A stretch of 51,362 nucleotides of DNA, from positions 1 to 51,362 of the forward strand of contig JASHUG010000046.1 in NCBI GenBank assembly GCA_030040155.1, given 5' to 3'. Shown here in pieces: positions 16,589-24,204 of this stretch. The position numbers and the translations under genes are program-made. The notes under the pieces are model-generated. The model was not told where the DNA came from. It searched no databases and saw only the letters and a program-made list of their open reading frames with translations. Source of the stretch: Streptosporangiaceae bacterium. Its GTDB lineage: Bacteria; Actinomycetota; Actinomycetes; Streptosporangiales; Streptosporangiaceae. Each line of letters starts with the position of its first letter. Position 1 is the first letter of the stretch.

Positions 16589-16876
16589 CTACTGGCCGCG
16601 GACGAGTCGCAGTTGGGGCTCCGGGTCGAGCGGCTGGATCGACAGCTCCCTGAAGTCATCGGCCGCGTCGTACTGACCCGAGTAGTCGCACATCTGCGCC
16701 AGCACCTCGACCAGGGTGTCGATCCGCCCGTCAAGCCGACGGATATCAAGCTCCGTGTAGGCCAGCCTCGCCTGGAGCTCGCGCCGCCGAGCCAACGGCC
16801 CGTTGTTCCGCCAGTACCTCAGCTCCGCCGCGATCGCGGCGGCCAGACCCTGCCGGGCTGCCTCATGGTTGGGCAT
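16589..16876 (-). CDS. Small helical protein, possible coiled coil, function unknown
   Basis: 95 residues, charged and predicted helical, with regularly spaced Leu/Ile between residues 30 and 60 (LQARLAYTELDIRRLDGRID) suggesting a short coiled coil. No family was recognised. Codon use has the strong G/C third position of genuine genes here, and GGGGGA lies seven bases before ATG 16876. It precedes the CitE-like gene by 55 bases on the same strand. An opposing open frame over the same stretch looks non-coding. Confidence 0.6.
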   Translation of the reverse strand: MPNHEAARQGLAAAIAAELRYWRNNGPLARRRELQARLAYTELDIRRLDGRIDTLVEVLAQMCDYSGQYDAADDFRELSIQPLDPEPQLRLVRGQ

Positions 16877-17106
16877 TACGAGATCCCCCTCGTCCGTAAC
16901 ACGGCGTGTCCAGCCCGCAGTCCCCCCGCTTGCTGGGGCGGCCCGGTGGACAGCGAAATCACGCTGTCCTTACGGCCGACGCAGCAATAATGTCCGACCG
17001 CAGCCGGGCCAGATGGCCGAACGGCAGGCTGCCCGCATTCGCGCCGAATCACTCCAGCGTGGCAGTAGGTGGAACGGCACGCCTGGTACGGCCATAGCAT
17101 GGGAGC

Positions 17107-18273
17107 ATGTCCACAGACTCGCTAGCTGCGACGACCGGCGTCGGCGGACCGCCGACGAAGGAGCAGGTCACGCAGGCCCTGGCCGGGGTTAATGACCCGG
17201 AAATCCACCGTCCCATCACCGACCTGGACATGGTGAAGCATGTCGAGGTCGGTGCCGACGGCACCGTCGTGGTGCAGGTCTGGCTGACGGTGGCCGGCTG
17301 CCCGCTCCGCGAAACCATCACCAGGGATGTCACTGCTGCCGTTGGCCAGTTGTCAGGCGTCAGTTCCGTCCGGGTGGATCTCGACGTGATGAGCGAGGAG
17401 CAGCGCCGGGCTCTCCAGAGCAAGCTGCGCGGCGCTACGACCGAACGAGAGATCCCGTTCGCCAAGCCCGGATCACTCACCAAGGTCTACGCGATCGCCA
17501 GCGGCAAGGGCGGCGTCGGTAAGTCTTCCGTCACTGTCAACCTGGCAGTCGCCATGGCGGCCGCCGGGATGAAGGTCGGACTGCTTGACGCCGACATCTA
17601 CGGGCACTCGGTGCCGAGGATGCTCGGTGTGACCGGCCGTCCCACTCAGGTCGAGCAGATGATCATGCCGCCCACGGCCAACGGGGTCGTGGCCATCTCC
17701 AGCGGAATGCTGAAGAAGGGCAACGAGCCGCTGCCGCTGCGCGGCCCGATCCTGCACCGGCTCTTGCAGCAGTTCCTGGCCGACGTTTACTGGGGCGACC
17801 TGGACGTCCTGCTGATGGATCTGCCGCCGGGTACCGGCGACGTGGCCATCTCCGCGGCTCACCTGGTGCCCGGATCTGAGCTGGTTGTGGTCACGACGCC
17901 GCAACTGGCCTCCGCCGAGGTCGCCGAACGAGCCGGGTCGCTAGCGCTCCAGCTACATCAGCGTGTCGCCGGTGTCATCGAGAACATGTCCTACCTGCCA
18001 TGCCCACACTGCGGCGAGCGGGTGGAGGTCTTCGGCTCCGGCGGCGGCCAGGCGGTGGCCGAGACTCTGACCAGGCTGACCGGCGCACCGGTCCCTGTGC
18101 TGGGTGAAGTGCCGATCGACACCAGGCTGCGCGAGGCTGGCGACGTCGGGCGGCCGCTGGTGCTGTCGGAGCCAGACTCGCCCGCTGCGCAGCAGCTGCG
18201 CAAGATCGCGGAAAACCTGGCCGGGCGGAGCCGGGGCCTGGCGGGTCGCCAGCTCGGCCTCACGCCGCTCTAA
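17107..18273 (+). CDS. mrp: Mrp/ApbC family iron-sulfur carrier ATPase
   Basis: 388 residues. An N-terminal MIP18/DUF59 domain (about 17-95, with the TVAGCPLRETI motif) is followed by a P-loop ATPase whose Walker A is the deviant GKGGVGKS (133-140) with DADIYGHS after it. A later CPHC pair is where these proteins bridge an Fe-S cluster across the dimer. They deliver clusters to apo-proteins in the cytoplasm. The ATG at 17107 has only a close GGGAG before it, so initiation may be weak or leaderless. It converges with tatB, as in M. tuberculosis where mrp lies beside the sigE-htrA-tatB cluster. Confidence 0.95.
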   Translation: MSTDSLAATTGVGGPPTKEQVTQALAGVNDPEIHRPITDLDMVKHVEVGADGTVVVQVWLTVAGCPLRETITRDVTAAVGQLSGVSSVRVDLDVMSEEQRRALQSKLRGATTEREIPFAKPGSLTKVYAIASGKGGVGKSSVTVNLAVAMAAAGMKVGLLDADIYGHSVPRMLGVTGRPTQVEQMIMPPTANGVVAISSGMLKKGNEPLPLRGPILHRLLQQFLADVYWGDLDVLLMDLPPGTGDVAISAAHLVPGSELVVVTTPQLASAEVAERAGSLALQLHQRVAGVIENMSYLPCPHCGERVEVFGSGGGQAVAETLTRLTGAPVPVLGEVPIDTRLREAGDVGRPLVLSEPDSPAAQQLRKIAENLAGRSRGLAGRQLGLTPL

Positions 18274-18368
18274 CGTCGCTGGCCGTCTGCGCCGCTCGCG
18301 TCGGCCCATCCGGTTCCGGGCAGCGCAAGGCGCGGGTCACGGCGTCAGCCGCGCCGGCAGCGCCCGTT

Positions 18369-18752
18369 TCAGGTTGCTTCGGCGTCGTAGGGCGGGCTCT
18401 CGCCGGGCTCAAGCCTGGCAGTCTGCAGCACCTGATTCGGCCGGGCAGCCCCGTTGCCCGCCTCGGCTGAGCCGGCGAGCAAGGTTCCCTCGCCCGTGAG
18501 CTCGTTGATGACGTGCTTGCGCACGAAGTGCTTCGGGTTCAGGTCGGCGATATCGAACTGCTGGCTGAACTGGGTGAACTCGGGGCCAAGACTGTCTTGC
18601 AGCTCGGACTTGGCCCCTTCGGCCATCCGCCGGAGCTCCCGCAGAAGGCGCCCGGCCTGCGCAGCCATGGTCGGGAGGCGCTCTGGGCCGAAAATGATCA
18701 GTGCAAGGACGCCGAGCACGAGCAGCTTGAAGAAGGACAGGTCGAGAAGCAC
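18369..18752 (-). CDS. tatB: Sec-independent protein translocase subunit TatB
   Basis: 127 residues. One membrane helix (about 2-20, LLDLSFFKLLVLGVLALIIF) leads into FGPERLP and an amphipathic helix, the TatA/B signature; the longer charged tail and position after htrA indicate TatB. With TatA and TatC it moves folded proteins bearing twin-arginine signals. The GTG at 18752 has GGAG at eight-base spacing and puts the helix at the N-terminus as usual; the earlier ATG 18788 would add a charged leader. It lies 121 bases downstream of htrA. Confidence 0.92.
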   Translation of the reverse strand: MLLDLSFFKLLVLGVLALIIFGPERLPTMAAQAGRLLRELRRMAEGAKSELQDSLGPEFTQFSQQFDIADLNPKHFVRKHVINELTGEGTLLAGSAEAGNGAARPNQVLQTARLEPGESPPYDAEAT

Positions 18753-18873
18753 CAGGCGCTCCAGGTAGCCGGACCGGCGAGCATGCACACCGCTTCGATC
18801 CAGACTAAACCGTCCAGGCCGCTCACCCGAATGCCCTGCTCGCGAACGGAGGGCGACGGTCAGGAAAACTGCA

Positions 18874-20763
18874 TCAGGACGGCGCCGATCCCATCTGGAT
18901 TGTGGTCGTGTAAGTCTGCCCGGCCTGAGTGAACGTCATGCTCGTCCTGGTCCCGGGCGCCAGAGACCTGATTGCGTCCAGCAGGGTGTCCGCGTCGTTG
19001 ATGGTCTGGCCATCGAACCTGGTGATCACGTCGCCTGGCTCGAGCCCTGCCGTGGCAGCGGGGCCGCCGGGCGTGACAGTGGACGGGCCGCCTGCCTTGG
19101 CGGGCATGATCTCCGCCCCGTTGCCGCCCCAGCCCGCTGCGATGTCCGCTCCGATGACCGCATGAGTGGCATAACCGGTCCTGATGAGCTGAAGGGCTAC
19201 GCGCCTGGCCTGGTTAATCGGGATGGCGAAGCCAAGGCCGATGCTGCCGCCCTGGGTGCCGGTGAGCGGGTTGGCGCCGAGTGTGTCGATCGCGGCATCC
19301 ACTCCGATCACCTGACCGCGGCCGTTCACGAGCGGGCCGCCCGAGTTACCCGGGTTGATCGGCGCGTCGGTTTGAATCGCGTCGAAGTAGACCTGCGGCG
19401 AGGTGCCCGTCTCTCCCGGCTGCACCGGCCGGTTAACCGCGCTGACAATTCCGCTGGTCACCGTGTCGGCCAGGCCGAGCGGCGAGCCGACCGCGATCAC
19501 CGGATCGCCGACATCGACGCTCGTCGAGTTGCCGAGCGCGAGAGCTGGGAGGCGCGTGACGCCGACGGCCTTGATGATGGCGATGTCAGAGTACGGATCG
19601 CGCCCTACCAGCTGGCCAGGAGCCGACTGGCCGTTGCTGAAGTACACCCGGAGAGCGGCGTTGCTAACCTCGCCGTCCAAGGTGACGACGTGGTTGTCGG
19701 TCACGATGTAATCGCCACGGATGATGAATCCCGAGCCCGTGCCGATGCCGCCGTTGACCTTGATCATCACCACGCTCGGCATGACCCTGGCGGCGATCCC
19801 CGCTACCGAACTCGCGGGCCGGTTGTTGAGCGCGGGCGGGACGGTTCCGAGGCTGTAGCTCGGATTCGTGGTGGCGACGTTGTCCGTGTGCAGCACTATG
19901 TAGCCGCCGATGACGCCGCCGAGCATCGTGCAGGCCAGCCCCAGGCCGCCAGCGGCCAGCGCCAGCCGGTTGCCACGCAGCCAGCCAGGCAGGCCGGCGC
20001 CTCGGCTTTTGCTGTCGCGGGCGGCGCCGTCCTGGCCTGCGCCTTCCTGGCCTGTGCCGTCCGGACTGGCGCCCTCCTGGCCTGTGCCGTCCGGGCTAGC
20101 ACCGTCGGGGCTGGCACCGTCGGGGCTGGCACCGTCCGGGCTGGCACCGTCGGGGCTGGCACCAGGGCTCGGCGCGGCCGGTACGCCAGAACCGGAGGCG
20201 GCCAGGCGCGACAGCAGCGGCCTGCCTAGCAGGCGGCGCCAATTGAACAGCCTTCGACGTATTTGCCCCTTGTCGCAGGGCTCGCTGACCGCGGTCGCCC
20301 CGCCGACCACACCTGCCGCGGATGCCGGCCCGGCTGAAGAGTCCGTCGAGGTCACGAGACGTTGCGCGGAAGCGTCCGAGCCCCCAGCACCAGCTGGGGG
20401 TCTGGCCTCGGCGTCAGCGGTCGCCGCGGTATCGGCTCCGGTCGCGCCACCAGCAGTCGCCCCGCCTGGCCTAGTGCTCTCCGGCTTGGCCCACACACCT
20501 GGCAGCAGCGCGCCGGACTTCCGAAGCCACGAGTCGCGCCTGGTCCGGCCGCCTGGCGCACGCTCATCGGCATCGCCAGACTTCGCGAAGCGGCTAAAAG
20601 CCTCGAAATCCCCGACCTGGTCCACCTCGGAGGCGTCAGCAGCTCCCTCGGCTGAGCCCGCAGAGCGGTCGTCACCAGGATCGCGCTGATCGCCAGGATT
20701 GCCGGGCTGGTCAGGCTGGCCCGGCCGGTCGAACGCATCATCATCCCTCGGCTGCCCGGACAT
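18874..20763 (-). CDS. htrA: Membrane-anchored HtrA/DegP-like serine protease with PDZ domain
   Basis: 629 residues. Residues 1-265 are cytoplasmic, acidic and disordered, including ASPDG pentapeptide repeats (202-246). A membrane helix follows (about 267-291), then a trypsin-like protease with His358 (TDNHVV), Asp393 (SDIAIIK) and Ser474 (GNSGGPL), and a PDZ domain (about 535-625). The catalytic part would sit outside the membrane, degrading misfolded envelope proteins. ATG 20763 has GGGAGG seven bases before it. It is 88 bases downstream of the RseB-like gene, within the sigE cluster, as in M. tuberculosis. The disordered cytoplasmic part is long for the family. Confidence 0.95.
   Translation of the reverse strand: MSGQPRDDDAFDRPGQPDQPGNPGDQRDPGDDRSAGSAEGAADASEVDQVGDFEAFSRFAKSGDADERAPGGRTRRDSWLRKSGALLPGVWAKPESTRPGGATAGGATGADTAATADAEARPPAGAGGSDASAQRLVTSTDSSAGPASAAGVVGGATAVSEPCDKGQIRRRLFNWRRLLGRPLLSRLAASGSGVPAAPSPGASPDGASPDGASPDGASPDGASPDGTGQEGASPDGTGQEGAGQDGAARDSKSRGAGLPGWLRGNRLALAAGGLGLACTMLGGVIGGYIVLHTDNVATTNPSYSLGTVPPALNNRPASSVAGIAARVMPSVVMIKVNGGIGTGSGFIIRGDYIVTDNHVVTLDGEVSNAALRVYFSNGQSAPGQLVGRDPYSDIAIIKAVGVTRLPALALGNSTSVDVGDPVIAVGSPLGLADTVTSGIVSAVNRPVQPGETGTSPQVYFDAIQTDAPINPGNSGGPLVNGRGQVIGVDAAIDTLGANPLTGTQGGSIGLGFAIPINQARRVALQLIRTGYATHAVIGADIAAGWGGNGAEIMPAKAGGPSTVTPGGPAATAGLEPGDVITRFDGQTINDADTLLDAIRSLAPGTRTSMTFTQAGQTYTTTIQMGSAPS
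20026..20160 (-). repeat. 15-bp coding repeat in htrA
   Basis: Tandem 15-bp units encode five consecutive ASPDG pentapeptides, then alternating TGQEG/ASPDG variants, at HtrA residues 202-246. Units differ by one or two bases, as expected of recent slippage expansion. Confidence 0.88.
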
Positions 20764-20851
20764 GATCTGCCTCCCCCGTGACGGCACCCCGTGGCATGAG
20801 CGACCAGCCGCCGTCGCTGGATATGCCCCATGCCGGGACGATTAGGCGTCG

Positions 20852-21979
20852 TCAGCGGAACGGGTTTGCCCATGCGGCAAGTCGCCGGAAACCGCGGCCG
20901 AGCCGGGTCCAGAGGTCGGGCGACTGCCCATGCGCCAGCGCTGAAATGACCTGGTCAACGGATCCGGACGGCGCGTCGGCGACGACCGTGAAGACGTAGC
21001 CGTTACTCGACCAGGCAATCGTCTGGTCGTCGGAATCGCTGGCATACGCATCGTGATCGGCCAGGCCGATACGGCGCCAGCCCGCCATGTGCGCTGGCAG
21101 CGCACCGCGCTGGACGAACAGGGAGATCACGGACAGCCCGTCTGAGTACGACAGGCCGATCACCGGACCGGATGCCGAGGCCGTGCCCGTCTGGCTGGCG
21201 GCGAACAGCACCATCTGGTTCGGCAGCTCCACCGGGAGCGGCCAGCCCTGGTGCCGAAGCGACATGACCGCGGCCTGGCTGAGGTGCTTGTTCCAGGGCA
21301 GCGCCCGCACCGACGGCATGCCGCCAAGGGCGCCAGGTCCAATCCGCAGCTTGGTAAGACTGACGTCGCTGACCAGCCGAGCGTGGTCGTCGAAGAGCTG
21401 TCGGCGCAGCGGTAGCTTGGTCTGTCCGTCAAGCCAGTACTTGGCCGCGAGCGTCCCATCGGGCCGGTCGACTGCGATCAGAACCGCCGGCCGGCCGTCC
21501 GCGGAGCTGGGCCCGGCGTATTCGAGCACGTAACCCGACCGGAGCAGGCTCAGCTGCTCGACCGAGATCATCATGGAAGTACTCGGGGCCGGGTCTGCGG
21601 CGCCCGCTGAGCCATCAGGGCTGCCAGAAGTGCTGCTCACCGGCTGGGCCACGGTCTGACCCCCTGGCCGGTGCCAGACGTCGGCCATCGATACGTGCGG
21701 TCCGGCGGGCCCCCACGAACGGGTGACCAGGACCGCGCTGAACGCGGTGTTACGACAGGCTGCCGCCGCCTGGCTCATCAGGCGCAGCCCGGCGCGTGCC
21801 GCCCCGCTAGGGCGCGCCGCCAGTACCCCCTGCGGGCCGGCGCGCCGCGGCCAGGACTGATACGCGACCGCAGTCCCTCCTGCCCTGTCGTGCACCGCCA
21901 GGGCGACCGCTGATGAGCCTGCGAGGACAAACACTACCGCCGCGCTGGCGGCTCGCCAGTGGGAGATCTGCTGCGTCAC
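20852..21979 (-). CDS. RseB/MucB-like sigma-E regulatory protein
   Basis: 375 residues. An N-terminal signal or anchor helix (about 9-29) precedes an extracytoplasmic domain. The segment from about residue 150 (YVLEYAGP, then DGTLAAKYWLDGQTKLPLRRQLFDD) resembles the MucB/RseB N-terminal domain, a lipoprotein-fold module that in E. coli shields the anti-sigma factor RseA from protease. The start codon overlaps the stop of the anti-sigma gene by ATGA, so translation is coupled. Its place between rseA and htrA supports a regulatory part in SigE control. M. tuberculosis has no gene at this point as far as I recall. Function is inferred from weak similarity plus context. Confidence 0.75.
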   Translation of the reverse strand: MTQQISHWRAASAAVVFVLAGSSAVALAVHDRAGGTAVAYQSWPRRAGPQGVLAARPSGAARAGLRLMSQAAAACRNTAFSAVLVTRSWGPAGPHVSMADVWHRPGGQTVAQPVSSTSGSPDGSAGAADPAPSTSMMISVEQLSLLRSGYVLEYAGPSSADGRPAVLIAVDRPDGTLAAKYWLDGQTKLPLRRQLFDDHARLVSDVSLTKLRIGPGALGGMPSVRALPWNKHLSQAAVMSLRHQGWPLPVELPNQMVLFAASQTGTASASGPVIGLSYSDGLSVISLFVQRGALPAHMAGWRRIGLADHDAYASDSDDQTIAWSSNGYVFTVVADAPSGSVDQVISALAHGQSPDLWTRLGRGFRRLAAWANPFR

Positions 21980-22491
21980 GGCACTGTGCGGGATCGATTC
22001 TTGGCGCTCGCAGGGTCGGCCTTCGGCTGCTGGGAGCCGCGCATGAAGAGGCCGTTCATGCCGTCATGCTCAAGCAAGAAGACATCGACCGACGGCGTCA
22101 CCTTGGGCGTTGGTGCTTGGGCCTGCGGATCCCCGCCGGCGATGAACGCGGCGGTCCCGAGGCCGGCCAGGAACACCGTGAATGAACCGGCGAGCAGGTA
22201 TCTGGCTACGCTTCTGGCATCCGCGCGGACGTGGGACTCGGCTGAGCTCCAGCCGCTGGCCGTCCGCGGCCAGACCCCGTCCTCGCTGCTCAGGCCCATG
22301 AGCCGCCCGGTAAGCGCGGCGTCGGCCGCAGTCTCGCCGAGGGCGTTCATCCGGCGCTTCAGCGTCCGGAGAGCAGCAGCCTCGTCCCGGCACCAGCTGC
22401 ATCTCGCTAGGTGCCCGAGCACCCGATCGCGCTCGTCACAGTCAAGCTCTCCGTCAATCAGGGCGGAGAGCCGCTGCCCGAGATGGGTCAT
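21976..22491 (-). CDS. rseA: Zinc-binding anti-sigma factor (RseA type)
   Basis: 171 residues. The N-terminal zinc-binding anti-sigma (ZAS) domain has His27, Cys31 and Cys34 (HLARCSWC), a membrane helix lies at about 98-119, and a short extracytoplasmic tail follows. It should hold SigE inactive at the membrane until released by proteolysis or redox change. Its ATG overlaps the sigE stop by four bases and its stop overlaps the RseB-like start in the same way, ensuring balanced synthesis. The equivalent in M. tuberculosis is Rv1222. Confidence 0.92.
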   Translation of the reverse strand: MTHLGQRLSALIDGELDCDERDRVLGHLARCSWCRDEAAALRTLKRRMNALGETAADAALTGRLMGLSSEDGVWPRTASGWSSAESHVRADARSVARYLLAGSFTVFLAGLGTAAFIAGGDPQAQAPTPKVTPSVDVFLLEHDGMNGLFMRGSQQPKADPASAKNRSRTVP

Positions 22492-23114
22492 GGCTGGCCT
22501 CCCTGCGGCAACGGCGGCAGGGGCAGGTCAATGTGCAGGCGCGCCTGCGGCACGGCCGCAGCGATTCGGCGCGGCCTGCGATGCTCTAGAGCCTGGCGCA
22601 GCTGCGCCCGTCCGCGGTGGATCCGGCTCCTGACCGTGCCCAGCTTTACCCCGAGCGTTGCCGCGATCTCCTCGTAGGACAGTCCCTCGATGTCGCAGAG
22701 GATCACAGCCGCCCGGTACTCGGGAGCCAGCGCCTTGAGCGCAGCATGAATGTCTCCGTCAAGGTGCCGGTCATCAAAGGCCTCGGCCGGCGTTGGCTCG
22801 GTTCCCCCAAGCCGCGCTTCGGTCTCCTCGGCGAGCCCCTCAAACCTGATCCGCTGCCGCCTGCGGGCCATGTCGAGGAAGAGGTTCGTGGTGATGCGGT
22901 GCAGCCAGCCCTCGAAGGTTCCGGGGGTGTAGCTATCGAGCGAGCGGAAGACGCGGACGAAAACCTCCTGAGTGAGGTCCTCGGCGTCGTGAGTGTTGCC
23001 AGTAAGCCGGTAGGCAAGCCTGTATACCCGGGCTGAGTGTTCCCTGACGACAGTTTCCCAGCTCGGCGGGGTCCACGCAGGCGCGTCGATCTCGGCTTCC
23101 TCGGCCTGGTCCAC
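22488..23114 (-). CDS. sigE: ECF RNA polymerase sigma factor SigE
   Basis: 208 residues. Region 2 (about 17-90; [35 protein letters not shown]) and region 4 (about 115-175; [20 protein letters not shown]) are both present. It directs RNA polymerase to envelope-stress promoters. GTG 23114 is chosen because AGGGGG lies about six bases before it; GTG 23150 in the same frame is the alternative and adds 12 residues. Gene order with rseA, htrA and tatB identifies it as the SigE orthologue. A SigE-type promoter lies about 260 bases upstream. Confidence 0.93.
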   Translation of the reverse strand: MDQAEEAEIDAPAWTPPSWETVVREHSARVYRLAYRLTGNTHDAEDLTQEVFVRVFRSLDSYTPGTFEGWLHRITTNLFLDMARRRQRIRFEGLAEETEARLGGTEPTPAEAFDDRHLDGDIHAALKALAPEYRAAVILCDIEGLSYEEIAATLGVKLGTVRSRIHRGRAQLRQALEHRRPRRIAAAVPQARLHIDLPLPPLPQGGQP

Positions 23115-23500
23115 GGCTTCCCCCCTTACCGCTCCCACTTGCTCCAACACTGTCGCGATCCCAAACCTTCCGCGATCGCCGGCCTAGCCCGCCGTGAGCC
23201 CGGCTGATCCTCGCCCGTCCTCCGCCGCGACGAGCGTTCGAGGGCGTCGGAGCGGCGTGCCACCGTGCCCTCGCTTGAACCGGTTAAGGTCCTAATCAAC
23301 GATATTCCGTACGGATACCGTCTTGCCAGTGACTGCCCGTGACGGGGTGATCCGTCCATCTCTGCCTGCCTCAACGCCCAGGGCGGCCGCTCGGTTCCCG
23401 CGCGACGTTACCTGCCTGGGCTCCCCAAGGCAGCCGCCGCCCGCTAGGCTGCCGCCCAGGCTTGGCCGGCCGCCCGGAGCGTGGGCCTGCAGCCGGTCCG
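23115..23500. other. Divergent regulatory spacer, sigE / methyltransferase
   Basis: A 386-base spacer with no supportable gene. It holds a SigE-type promoter on the minus strand (23373-23400) and a perfect 10-bp palindrome, TCCGTACGGA, at 23306-23315, which would fall inside the 5' untranslated leader of sigE. The bases around 23280-23330 are noticeably less GC-rich than the rest. Confidence 0.6.
23373..23400 (-). promoter_or_regulatory. SigE-type ECF promoter upstream of sigE
   Basis: Read on the minus strand the sequence is C-GGGAAC-C (23400-23393), 16 bases, then CGTT-G (23376-23372). This fits the mycobacterial SigE consensus as I recall it (GGGAACY, 15-16 bases, CGTTG-like). Transcription would start near 23366 and leave a leader of about 250 bases before sigE. 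Other GGGAAC-recognising sigma factors such as SigH/SigR could also use it. Confidence 0.6.
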
Positions 23501-24166
23501 GTGGCAACCGCTTCGCTCAGGGAGGCAGCCATTTCGATAGGCGCAGGCACGCTCGCCTACATAGACGACTTCCTGCCAGAAGACGAGGCCCTGCTGGCGG
23601 CCAGGCGGAACGCGGCCGAGGTCGGCGGCGCCGCGCCGGTCAGCCCGCTCGCGGGCGGCACCCTGAGGTTCCTCGCCGCAGCCACCGGCGCCCGTGCCGT
23701 GGTGGAGATCGGTACCGGCTGCGGGACGTCGGGCATCTGGTTGCTGCGCGGAATGCGCCCAGCCGCAGTGCTCACCACGGTGGACGTCGAACCGGAGCAT
23801 CAGCGCCTCGCCCGGGCCGCCTTCCTTGCAGCGGGATTTCAGAACGGGCGGTACCGCCTCATCGGAGGCCTTGCCCTCGAGGTACTTCCCAGGCTCGCGG
23901 ACGGCGCTTATGACATGGTTTTCTCCGATGCCGACCGGCAGGAGTTTCCCGACTACCTGGTCGCCGCGCTGCGTTTGCTGCGGCCTGGCGGCGTCGTGGT
24001 GTTCAATGCGACGCTGCCGGGCAGCACGGCGGCCGAGCGCCTGCCCAACGAGGCGGAGATGGCGGCCCTGACCGACCTGCGCGATCACGTCCGTTCCGAT
24101 GAACGCCTCGTCCCGCTGCTGCTGCCGGTTGGAAACGGCCTGCTCACGGCCGTCAAGCAGGCCTGA
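23501..24166 (+). CDS. SAM-dependent O-methyltransferase (Rv1220c-like)
   Basis: 221 residues, in the AdoMet methyltransferase family 3. Motif I is EIGTGCGTSG (69-78), the acidic residue for the ribose lies in TVDVEPEHQ, and FSDADRQEFPDYL plus LRPGGVVVF follow, all as in catechol O-methyltransferase-like enzymes. The GTG at 23501 begins just ahead of the conserved region, but no good ribosome binding site is visible; TTG 23462 is an alternative. It is divergent from sigE, as Rv1220c is in M. tuberculosis. The substrate is unknown. A strong hairpin follows the stop. Confidence 0.88.
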   Translation: MATASLREAAISIGAGTLAYIDDFLPEDEALLAARRNAAEVGGAAPVSPLAGGTLRFLAAATGARAVVEIGTGCGTSGIWLLRGMRPAAVLTTVDVEPEHQRLARAAFLAAGFQNGRYRLIGGLALEVLPRLADGAYDMVFSDADRQEFPDYLVAALRLLRPGGVVVFNATLPGSTAAERLPNEAEMAALTDLRDHVRSDERLVPLLLPVGNGLLTAVKQA

Positions 24167-24173
24167 GCGGGCA

Positions 24174-24201
24174 TGATTCAGGCCTGACCAGCCCTGAATC
24201 A
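24174..24201. terminator. Bidirectional terminator, methyltransferase / pepA
   Basis: TGATTCAGG, a ten-base loop and CCTGAATCA form a perfect 9-bp stem between the convergent stop codons at 24166 and 24205. Position and pairing make it a convincing terminator for both genes. Confidence 0.75.
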
Positions 24202-24204
24202 GAC

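Noticed and set aside
23306-23315. Palindrome TCCGTACGGA as a primary sigE operator
   Set aside because: It lies about 60 bases downstream of the predicted start, has no counterpart elsewhere in the window, and a 10-bp palindrome may occur by chance; noted only as part of the leader.
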